Source: Beroe ovata (Eukaryota; Ctenophora; Nuda; Beroida; Beroidae). From it: a DNA stretch of 15,353 nucleotides. Under the pieces are notes generated by a model. That model did not search any database. It was not told the origin of the DNA and worked only from the letters and a program-made list of their open reading frames with translations. The position numbers and the translations under genes are program-made. The stretch spans positions 37,145 to 52,497 of the forward strand of contig CAMPET010000355.1 of assembly GCA_946803715.1 (NCBI GenBank). Direction: 5' to 3'. Below are positions 7,409 to 15,353 of this stretch, piece by piece (positions within the stretch are counted from its first letter, which is position 1; the number at the start of each line of letters is the position of its first letter).

Positions 7409-10076
7409 TCACACGTTTGACGGCTTCTTCCTCAGAGGTGGCGGTCCCATCATTGGAGGTGGCATCAGCTTCTGATCGCCGTTCACCGGAGCCGCGGGTT
7501 GCGTTTGGGTAGACTTGGGAGGTCTCCAACCATACTTATCTACGTAGTGTAACAAGCCGTCTTTTGTGACGGGATTCTTGATACTCTCTACAACATTTTG
7601 TGCTGTCTGGTAGCTATTCGGAAATGATTTATCCTCCCTTACTCTCAGAATGTCCCACGTATTGTTTTTCCATACACACTCAACTATCCGGCGATGTAAT
7701 TCCTGGATTTTCTTTGTTGCCCGAATTTCGGCATAGGGCTGGTCCATTCCCCCTACGAACAACTTTCCTACTTTCTCCTTCAGCATGCCTGGGCGTGGTT
7801 TGTTCAATTCCACGTGCAACAGAAAGTCCACGGAGTTCAAGTTACCAGGTTTCCATTTCAGGAGTTCTGGCGTGGTTCCCAGTGTGTATGGTTTCATAAT
7901 TGGTGTCAGTATGACACCGTCATTCTCATGCGACAACGTGGGCATGAATGTGTCAAGTACCCAGTGTAACTTATTGGCAGACAACGGCCAGAAATCCTTC
8001 TTCCTGATTCCAAACGGCTCCGCTTGTCTATCGATAATGTTTTTAGAAATTGCCAATCTCCTCGGATCGACTAGTTCTTTCTGGATGATTTTCAGTCGCA
8101 CATCATGATTTTGATCCCCTACAAACTGTCCGTTTAGCGATATGATGTCATATATAAGATACCTAGGTATCAAATGAGAACCATCCTTATCCAACACCAT
8201 TTCACCATCCATAAGCGTATCTGTGAGGTGAGTTAGTGGTTTAGAGCTGTCTGATAAGTGTGCCTGGAGGTCTCGCATGAACAGGAATTTAACTGCGGGA
8301 ATCTTGAAAAAGTTGTTATCTCTGTCCACCATGAAAACTTGATGTTCACCACAAACCAACATTAGGTACCTTGAAATTGAACTCGTTACACACAGGCGAA
8401 CATACGTTACCGATTTATGCAATTAATTATGCAATTAATAATGCAATTACATAACTTTAGTACTACCTGTATCCATCTGCTTTCCAACTGACATTGTAAG
8501 GCATAAGATGGAGAAGGGAAATGTTAGTGTTATCTAGGGACACCGGCTGCGATCCTACAAAACCCAAACCCTTTTTACCTGAAACCATAGAACATTGATC
8601 ATGCCTAATACTTGATCGAGCAACTCAATGCCACCACAAGAAGCAGAAATTTGTTGCGGAGCACTACTCCACAGCAGATATAATGTTGCTCGGTTTAGTG
8701 AATCTGACATACCGCTGAGTGAGCAACATTTGTGTTGTAGTTCTCGCAGTATAGTAGCAGGGACAGGGTGTATTTTGTCGGACACTCCCTCCATAAACTT
8801 TCCCATGTCACCACCGTCTTGTCTCCGTCTCTTGCGGGAACCACTGTTTCCAGCTACACATAGGGGGGTGGATTGAGATGATCTATAGAATCGAGTAGTC
8901 ACGTGACCGATTGAGCAATACACTGCAATATATCATTAGTTCCCAACTGTGGTTCAATTGTTCCGATCGTGTGTTTGAACTATTGTAAGAATCATCAGAA
9001 GTGGCAATCATCTTTTAGGCGCCCCCCATCTCTGAAAATCCTGTCCACCCACCTGGTTCATCAGGGTCACCACCGTCATCGAACTCAGCACACCAGTCCG
9101 GTAGTTGTGGTGCCACCATGGTCTCACTGCCGTCCCCGTACACTCGACACAGTTCATCTATGTAGTCCGGCTTGTAGATACCTGTCAGCAGATTGGGATT
9201 CATATACACAGACACTGACACACACACACACACACACAGACACAGACACACAGACACACACAGTACACACACAGTACACACACCCACAGACGTCTATCTC
9301 TGAATTGCTAACCAGGCTGTCTGTTGTCTTTGAAAAGTTGGAACGCTGCTTCGACGCTGATACTGCATTCGCGAACCAAATACGATATAATCATATATCC
9401 TGAATTAAGGGGAGAGAAAGTCAATCAACTAACGCCCACTGCCTTCTCAAAATGATGATATCCATATGCACAAAGCATCATTCTCATTGACCAGTATCCA
9501 TAACACGCATTGTAACTAACCTGTCCTGTTGAATCCGTGAGTACAATGGACACCTATCACTTTCCCAGGGTTCTTACTCCAGAATATCTTACAAACGCTG
9601 ATAAATTTGTTTACTTGCTCAATATTTGGCACTGCCCCAAATCCAGCACACTTTATCTTCACATGTTCAACTCCATCTTCTTCGAACAGTGTCTTGTCGT
9701 AAAACCTGTAATTGAATTGAGGGATGACTGGAGTTACTTAAACTCTACCAATATCTGTGAGAAATTATAGTGGAGTTCGAAATTACTAGAGATAGATTCG
9801 GTAACATTGGAAAACCACACAATTATAGAGCAACTACCTGTCAGTTTTTGACAGATCGATAATCAGACCGAGGTTTTCCACCCCGTCAACCAGCATTCCC
9901 GGACTGAAGCGGCACTCCTCGGGCACGTTATCGTTGAACTTGCCGTCGAGCGGCGTCTTCAGCGCCAGAAACCGATGCCCCGGCATGAGGGCGCCTTTTC
10001 GTGGACAATGTAGCCACCGGGGAGGCACTTCGTTAGAGGCTGCCGCGCCACCTGATTTTCTTTTACTGGCGCTCAT
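7409..10076 (-). CDS. RNGTT: mRNA capping enzyme (RNA 5'-triphosphatase and guanylyltransferase), complete
   Basis: Bifunctional nuclear enzyme that removes the gamma phosphate from nascent pre-mRNA and adds GMP to form the cap, working on RNA polymerase II transcripts. Inferred exons (minus): 10076-9838, 9705-9521, 9399-9313, 9181-9053, 8853-8713, 8554-8467, 8369-7409. They sum to 1830 bp (609 aa plus stop) with consistent phase; human is 597 aa. The N-terminal half has VPPRWLHCPRKG and the phosphatase signature HCTHGFNRTG (Cys134, Arg140). The guanylyltransferase half has KADGYR (nucleotidyl Lys285), MDGEMV, YLIYDII, DGVILTP, LLKWKPG and DKSFPN, covering motifs I to VI. The C-terminus is a proline-rich tail with MPPPMMGPPP. 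Introns are 97-199 bp. A ten-residue insertion precedes MDGEMV relative to human. The identification is secure; the start codon matches the position of the human one. Confidence 0.96.
9208..9285. repeat. CA/GT microsatellite in capping-enzyme intron 3
   Basis: An imperfect CA repeat on the plus strand, (TG)n in the transcript, fills most of a 131-bp intron (9182-9312) and ends about 25 bp before the acceptor. UG-rich tracts near 3' splice sites are known binding sites for CELF and TDP-43 type proteins in animals; any role here is inference. Confidence 0.85.
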
Positions 10077-10250
10077 GCTAGTAGTGAGATTGGTTACCTT
10101 GGTATATAGTCATGTAGTGATCTTCTTTAGATTGGTTAACACGGTATAAATAGTGACATGGCAGCAGTAAGATTCTCGATCAAAAGGTAGGATAATTGGT
10201 TATCGCGAGATAATCGCAGATACGAGGACACTCGGAGATTATTTTTTATT
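10077..10250 (-). promoter_or_regulatory. Probable capping-enzyme promoter with paired CCAAT repeats
   Basis: Upstream of the start codon, a 21-bp sequence is repeated 42 bp apart (10086-10106 and 10128-10148). On the gene strand both read TATACC...TAACCAATCT, so each carries a CCAAT box. Further upstream, TATCGCGAGA at 10201-10210 fits the TMTCGCGANR core-promoter motif described for vertebrate housekeeping genes. No transcription start can be fixed from sequence. Confidence 0.45.
10245..10250 (-). terminator. Candidate NUP107 polyadenylation signal
   Basis: AATAAA on the gene strand, about 340 bp after the NUP107 stop and 170 bp before the capping-enzyme start codon. It is the only canonical hexamer I noticed in this gap. 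It overlaps the probable promoter zone of the next gene. Confidence 0.4.
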
Positions 10251-10470
10251 GAACTTTAGTACTAGATAAGTTGGAATTACATTCAAGCAGATATAAGTAG
10301 GTATTCAAAGGATAAAAAGTCGTTGCAATGAAAAACCGCTTCATCGGTTTGAGGTGAGTCCTATGAAGTCATTCGAATCAATTTGAATTTACCCCAATAA
10401 CCTGGTTAACTTCAGTCATCTCTCACTCCAATAAATACACACGCTGACGTATCATACAATTAACACTGTT
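10251..10470. other. Non-coding part of the NUP107-RNGTT gap
   Basis: AT-rich sequence with no convincing gene or RNA on either strand. It is probably NUP107 3' UTR and spacer. Confidence 0.4.
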
Positions 10471-10590
10471 CACACGCCATGATCAAACTGTCACAAGCCA
10501 TGATCAAAGTGTCGCACATGATCAAACTGTCACACGCCATGATCAAACTCTCACACATGATCAAACTGTTCACAAGCCATGATCAAACTC
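10471..10590. repeat. TGATCA-centred tandem repeat in the NUP107 3' UTR
   Basis: Six copies of CATGATCAAA begin at 10478, 10499, 10517, 10538, 10556 and 10578. Spacing alternates 21, 18, 21, 18, 22 bp, so the real period is a 39-bp doublet. The array starts immediately after the NUP107 stop codon. Confidence 0.85.
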
Positions 10591-13500
10591 TCATATAGGG
10601 ATGTCTGTCGTGGACACCTCGTTGAAGCCCAGTGGGTCACAACCACATCTTATAGAGGCATCATAGATCAGGTCCAGCAACTGCTTTAACTCCTGGATGG
10701 AACATTTTGGTGACTTGCACGTTTGATAAAAACAGGTTCCACTTGCCATCGTGGTAGGTTATGATTGAACAATTGATGATTGGATAATTGCTGTGCTTAT
10801 TGGTCAGTCACTGGAGATAATTGATCAATTAATTGGCCTGCACCTGTTGAGTGAAAAGCTTGTAGAGTTGGTATTCCTCACTGACAATGTACTCTGAGAG
10901 TTCCACTACAGCCTGGTCCTGGCCCGACTCCAGAAGCACGTTCACTGCCAAGAGAGAAAGAGAATGAGAGCCCCGTCAATGGAGAATGGTACCAAAGTAG
11001 TCCATTATTATGGGGAAAACATAAAATAGATCTGATTTGTGGGCCTCAAACCACAACTTATTAAATTCGATCGTTTCGGAGTTTCTGTGTGTGAAGACAC
11101 AACTCCCATATGCCTGCCCTCTACCTAGTAGGAAAGTGGTGGCCGGTATACACTGCGCACGTAGCGCATGCAGCTGTTCACTCCGCTCTGCATCACTTCC
11201 CTCCACCTCATCCACCAACCATCCACCGTCAATGAACAGCAACACATTCAGCATCTTATCCCGGGTCAACTGAAAAGTAGGGTGTGGGGAATTTAGTTAC
11301 TTCACTTGTGTAGGTAGTATAATGATGGGCGTGTTTTGAATTGTATCTGAAGTTCCGATAACGGTAAAGTTCGGGGACCAACTTCCCCCNGCCGCTGAGT
11401 CCGGACCCAGCAGCAGCTCACCAGGGGCCAGAGGGTTAGATGTGGTCAGTAGGTAGCATAGTTTCAAATAAGTAGCAGTTCTTAAGAGGCAGGACACCGC
11501 GAGACATGACTAACCTAACACTGGTTTGGAAACATAATTATAGTTAGATATACCCAAAATATCTTGAGCCTCCCTAGCCTATAGCCAACAACAAGGATAG
11601 CCGGGCTATTATCAGTCCATGATATGCGCATTGCTCACTTTTTTTGGCTACAGAAATCACTATCACAGCACACCTCACATGAAATAAGTTGATAGGAGAA
11701 TGAAATAACCAATTTCATGACATCCCTACATAACCTACCTACCTACGACATACTCCTCACTAAAAGTACCAGAAAATGTTCCTTGTATGAATTGCTACAA
11801 CTTTCTCTCTTACTATCATCAACCTTGATGCTTGTGGGCGATTCTGGAAGGCAAAAGAGAAAAAAATGGCCATCCGGCCATCGGCCATCTGGCCGAAATC
11901 GGGATTTTTTTAGGCAAATGGCCGCTGGTAGTTGGACCCCCCCCTACACACGAACAAGAGATCCCTGAACAAGAAATCCCCCAATCAAGTACTTACATGT
12001 TGGACTGGCGGGGCGATTGGCTGAGTGTGAACACCAATCGTTGTATGCTTGGTGGGTGTCAAGGTACGCTTGCAGACACAGGTACTCTCGAACAGCGTTG
12101 GTGGTGTCAGGTGGCAGCGGGGTGTTCGGATACTCTCTCGACCATTCCCTGGATTGGTGTCAGCGTTATCATACGTTGAGTGGTGTAAGTGCTACAGGAA
12201 TATGGTTTTGATTCAAAGCGAAGTCATCGGTTCGTGGTGTTTCGGACAACTAATGACGACATCATATACGGCGATTGTCGAGTATCTGCTGGTGTCAATG
12301 GCAGGTGTCATGAGTCACCTCTGGACCACATCTATCGAATCAGTTGGTATCATCTCGAAAACAGCACACGCCGGAGCATGTTTCCTAGCCCCCAAGAACC
12401 GGCGGATCAGTCTGTTAGCCTGCTTTAGAGCGTCACTCCGCTGAGTATCAGTAAGGAGTAGCCAGGACACTGCTGACACCACCTTAGCGTCACTGTCAGA
12501 GATGTTAGCGACGCTGATAACGTCTGTGTTGGAGGGAGAGTGGGCAGAGATCAGCTTGTGGTATATCGCCATGGTAACTGACTCAATCTGCGGGAATATC
12601 ACGGAGATAGCAAGGAGCAAACAAGACATACTCTTCTAAGGAAATTGGGCAGTATCCAATAAGCCCGACCTCGTCACTGCGGATAATTTCGTGCGAAATT
12701 TCGCGCGGTGGCGTGGTCGGGCTTCCGGATACTGCCGGAAATCGAGCCTGAAAAGTTTAAACTCCGTAAACTAAGTAAACTATATAGTTCCTTTCATCGG
12801 TTGGATGTTTTGGTGACATCAAGTAATTAATTCCCCGAGAGCTACTTTCCATCAGAAGATTATGGAGTTAAAACTCACGGGAATGTTGAATTGGACAGCC
12901 ACGTCCACACACTCAGGTCTGTCCTCTTCATCTACATTGGACAGAACTTCGCTCAACAGGGACACTTGGACGTCTGGAGAGAGCTGGGATGCGTAGTAGA
13001 GCAGTTCCTCCATACAATCCTCTTCTCTTAACGACTGCCGGGGGAGGATAGGGAGTGAGAGGAGGGGGAGTGAGAGGGAAGGATGAGAGTTTAGATAAAG
13101 TAGAAGTGAAAGAGAAACGTTGCCGCAGACATCGGTAATAGTGTCGTGTAAACATAATATTGTGATGGATAAGATACGGAAAATATAGATGAGACAGCGG
13201 CTATCCGGGAGCCGCCCTGCTCCAAATGGACTCAATCCGTACCCTGATGTATTTAGAGACAGTTTCAGCCATGACTCCCGCCGCTATTCCCGGGTGCAGT
13301 AGTTCCAGTACCAGGAGTAGATGGCAGAGGAACCGCCGCTCGCTGACACTGGCTGTGTCCATGGACTCAGTCACGGTGTTGAGCACTGCTGTCAGATCGC
13401 CAGCAATGAGATGGAGTTGTATCTTGCTGTACATGTTGTCGCTCTGCTTCAACTTCCCTGTGAGATATACAGCAGAAGTCAGGTATCACTATCAACTTCA

Positions 13501-15353
13501 ATAAAATTCCTGTAACAGGCTGTGAAAACAACAAGTAGCTGATGAAGTCATGGAAATTTATAGAAAGAGAGAATAAGAATGATTGCAAATCAATAATCAT
13601 GTTAAATTGACAGAAAAAAGTTCGCATACTCATAGTATCAATGATGGAATCAAGTGACAGGTTGGTATTCCAGTAATCTGACGGAAGCAGGGTATCANGT
13701 CTGTGTTGGAGGGAGAGTGGGCAGAGATCAGTTTGTGGTATATCGCCATGGTAACTGACTCAATCTGCAGGAATATCACGGAGATAGCAAGGAGCAAACA
13801 AGTCATACTCTTCTAAGGAAATTGGGCAGTATCCAAGAAGCCCGACCTCGTCAGTCGTCACTGCGCGAAATTTCGCGCGAAATTTCGCGCGGTGGCGTGG
13901 TCGGGCTGCTTGGATACTGCCGGAAATTGAGCCTGAAAAGTTATAAACTCCGTGACGGGAAGCACCTAAGTAAACTATATAGTTCCTTTCATCGGCTAGA
14001 TGTTTTTGGTGACATCAAGCAATTAATTCCCCGAGAGCTACTGTCCATCAGAAGATTATGGAGATGAAACTCACGGGAATGTTGAATTGGACAGCCACGT
14101 CCACACATTCAGGTCTGTCCTCTTCATCTACATTGGACAGAACTTCGCTCAACAGGGACACTTGAACGTCTGGAGAGAGCTGGGATGCGTAGTAGAGCAG
14201 TTCCTCCATACAATCCTCTTCTCTTAACGACTGCCGGGGGAAGATAGGGGAATAAGGGAGTGAGAGGAGGGGGAGTGAGAGGGAAAGTGGGGGAGTGAGA
14301 GGGAGGGAGTGAGAGTGAGAAAGGATGAGAGTTTAGATAAAGTAGAAGTGAAAGAGAAACGTTGCCGTAGACATCGGTAATAGTGTCGTGTAAACATAAT
14401 ATTGTGATGGATAAGATATGGAAAATATAGCTGAGAGAGCGGTTATGCGGGAGCCCCCCTGCTCCAAAAAAGACTCCATCCGTACCCTGATGTATTTAGA
14501 GACAGTCTCAGCCATGACTCCCGCCCCTATTCCCGGGTGCAGTAGTTCCAGTACCAGGAGTAGATGGCAGAGGAACCGCCGCTCGCTGACACTGGCTGTG
14601 TCCATGGACTCAGTCACGGTGTTGAGCACAGCTGTCAGATCGCCAGCAATGAGATGGAGTTGTAACTTGCTGTACATGTTGTCGCTCTGCTTCAACTTCC
14701 CTGTGAGACAGGCTGTGAATACAACAAGTAGCTGATGAAGTCATAGAAATTGATAGAAAGAGAGAATAAGACTGATTGCAAATCAATAATCATGTGAAAT
14801 TAACAGAAAAAGGTTCGCATACTCATAGTATCAATGATGGAATCAAGTGACAGTTTGGTATTCCAGTAATCTGACGGAAGCAGGGTATCACACAGCTCCT
14901 CCTCTACACGCTGATCTATCAGTGTCTTGATGTGTGCCCACAGGATGTCAGAGAACGAGCTACACACCGGTAACATGGCTGCAGGGTGATACAGGGTGAG
15001 GATTCCGCTGCAAAGTTATGATCCGCGTTTTATTCATTTCAAGAGAAACGTAGCCTCGCGTTTGCTCACGCACACATCTCAATCACAGCTCAGATGCGAG
15101 AGAGAGAGAGAGCGGCATACGAACCTTTTAGGTTTCCAGAGAGAGCTCCGTATAGCGCTCTTTCCTCTGTTGAGATACCACTGGTGTTACAGTAATCCCA
15201 GCAGCAACTCTTCCACAGGGCTCGGTGCAAGTTTCCCTCCACCGCCTCACTGGGAGCAGGGTGAGGATTGGGGAATATGGGGTAACAAGTGGTGGAGCAG
15301 GGTGAGGATTGGCGAATATGGGGTGACGAGTGGTGGAGCGCAGGGTGAGGATT
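10591..15353 (-). CDS. NUP107: Nucleoporin NUP107, C-terminal half; 5' end outside the window
   Basis: Alpha-helical scaffold protein of the Y complex of the nuclear pore. Inferred exons (minus): 15249-15125, 14978-14823, 14700-14486, 14230-14075, 12587-12319, 12148-11997, 11843-11761, 11269-11125, 10944-10844, 10713-10591. Together they give 508 codons including the stop; human NUP107 has 925 residues. Stretches matching the human protein include ALYGALSGNLK, MLPVCSSFSDILWAH, YASQLSPDVQVSLLSEVLS, KQANRLIRRFLGARKH, NAVREYLCLQAYL, MLNVLLFIDGGWLVDE and the terminal CDPLGF. Two exons also exist as duplicate copies at 13457-13243 and 13034-12879, created by what looks like a haplotype join at N 13698. 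Two cautions: the small exon 11843-11761 is only weakly similar, and joining it to 11997 by the obvious donor and acceptor makes a TAA. Regulation is not visible in this half. Confidence 0.9.
11270..11760 (-). other. NUP107 intron (491 bp)
   Basis: Lies between the small exon 11843-11761 and exon 11269-11125. It contains N 11390 flanked by a C-rich and GC-rich patch. An open frame across 11297-11497 resembles nothing I recognise, and I do not call it an exon. Confidence 0.6.
12522..13697. repeat. Copy 1 of a 1.18-kb near-identical block
   Basis: Corresponds base for base to 13699-14890 apart from scattered substitutions and indels. It holds NUP107 exons 13457-13243 and 13034-12879, part of exon 12587-12319, and the last 68 bp of the exon equivalent to 14978-14823. 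It ends at N 13698. Hand counts show about 4 differences in 215 bp and 2 in 156 bp of exon. Confidence 0.95.
12648..12736. mobile_element. Foldback MITE-like element, copy in block 1
   Basis: An 89-bp inverted-repeat element in a NUP107 intron. It begins GGCAGTATCC and ends GGATACTGCC, with the arms continuing into AAGCCCGACC and GGTCGGGCTT. It has no coding capacity and is the counterpart of the element at 13825-13921. Confidence 0.65.
13825..13921. mobile_element. Foldback MITE-like element, copy in block 2
   Basis: A 97-bp version with 23-bp terminal arms (starting GGCAGTATCCAAGAAGCCCG) that match in 22 of 23 positions. The centre holds the nested palindromes GCGCGAAATTTCGCGC and CGCGAAATTTCGCG. 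Its presence in both blocks shows that it predates the split between them. Confidence 0.65.
14233..14336. repeat. Purine-rich GGGAGTGAGAGG tract in a NUP107 intron
   Basis: An irregular tandem array of G/A-rich units (pyrimidine-rich on the gene strand) just after exon 14230-14075 on the plus axis, so it forms the polypyrimidine region before that exon's acceptor. The matching tract in block 1 (about 13040-13090) is clearly shorter. Confidence 0.75.
15097..15112. repeat. Short GA microsatellite
   Basis: A GAGAGAGAGAGAG run inside the 146-bp NUP107 intron 14979-15124. Confidence 0.8.
15254..15353. repeat. 41-bp minisatellite beside a NUP107 acceptor
   Basis: Units start at 15254, 15295 and 15336 (the last truncated by the window end), an exact 41-bp period beginning GAGCAGGGTGAGGATTGG. 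On the gene strand the array forms the pyrimidine-rich end of the intron before exon 15249-15125. A further partial copy, ACAGGGTGAGGATT, lies at 14991-15004, just before the next exon's acceptor. Confidence 0.85.

Larger units (their letters stand above)
13699..14890. repeat. Copy 2 of a 1.18-kb near-identical block
   Basis: Begins directly after N 13698 with GTCTGTGTTGGAGG, as copy 1 does at 12522, and ends at GGGTATCA (14890). It differs from copy 1 by an expanded GGGAGTGAGAGG tract and by lacking about 50 bp beside the acceptor near 14700. The encoded exons have the same lengths as those of copy 1. Confidence 0.95.

Noticed and set aside
8969-9403. 144-codon plus-strand open frame rich in Thr-His
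   Set aside because: Created by the CA microsatellite and antisense to capping-enzyme exons.
10471-10590. CRISPR-like array of short repeats
   Set aside because: Units are contiguous 18-22 bp without unique spacers, and the genome is eukaryotic; it is a minisatellite.
11297-11497. Possible NUP107 exon around N 11390
   Set aside because: No similarity to the expected segment and no convincing acceptor; the exon at 11843-11761 fits phase and position better.
11860-11935. GGCCAT-rich repeats near 11860-11935 as an exon or element
   Set aside because: They lie before a strong acceptor in a NUP107 intron. An open path through them exists using an upstream AG, but it would add unusual residues encoded by the pyrimidine tract, so I treat them as simple repeats.
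12049-12444. 131-codon plus-strand open frame
   Set aside because: It overlaps two NUP107 exons on the opposite strand whose similarity is clear; the plus translation shows no family features.
12522-14890. Genuine exon duplication enlarging NUP107
   Set aside because: The junction is an N, it breaks the frame in mid-exon, and the human protein has a single copy of this region; an assembly artefact is simpler.

Overview
This window is eukaryotic nuclear DNA, most probably from an invertebrate animal with a compact genome; a sponge or another early-branching lineage is an inference, not a demonstrated assignment. The evidence is spliceosomal introns, mostly 80-260 bp with GT...AG ends, and orthologues of three conserved eukaryotic RNA-processing or nuclear genes. 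Intergenic gaps are short (about 200-515 bp). Every gene I can support is on the minus strand, so genes read from right to left.

Layout in reading order. 15353-10591: the C-terminal half of nucleoporin NUP107, ten exons, with its 5' part beyond the window. 10076-7409: a complete seven-exon mRNA capping enzyme (RNGTT; RNA triphosphatase plus guanylyltransferase, 609 aa). 7146-6262: a single-exon SET-domain histone lysine methyltransferase of the SETMAR/SUV39 type. 6058 to beyond base 1: the first twelve exons of the U5 snRNP GTPase EFTUD2 (Snu114). Inside the 1991-bp tenth intron of EFTUD2, on the same strand, lies an intronless gene (2420-1335) for a secreted protein that resembles bacterial heparin lyase I (polysaccharide lyase family 13). 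This is the most unexpected item here.

The introns carry several structured repeats: foldback (MITE-like) elements, a 21-bp minisatellite that copies the splice acceptor of an EFTUD2 exon, a 41-bp minisatellite beside a NUP107 acceptor, and GT and GA microsatellites. Four single Ns (925, 4471, 11390, 13698) look like contig joins. At 13698 the join separates two near-identical blocks of about 1.18 kb (12522-13697 and 13699-14890) that contain the same NUP107 exons. This is best explained as two haplotypes placed in tandem by the assembler.

Capping enzyme, U5 GTPase, nucleoporin and SET methyltransferase act in gene expression in the nucleus or at the nuclear envelope. Their head-to-tail order and short gaps raise the possibility of shared transcription, but nothing in the sequence proves it. 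Exon limits were inferred from reading frame, GT/AG sites, phase continuity and remembered similarity to the human proteins; no alignment was run.
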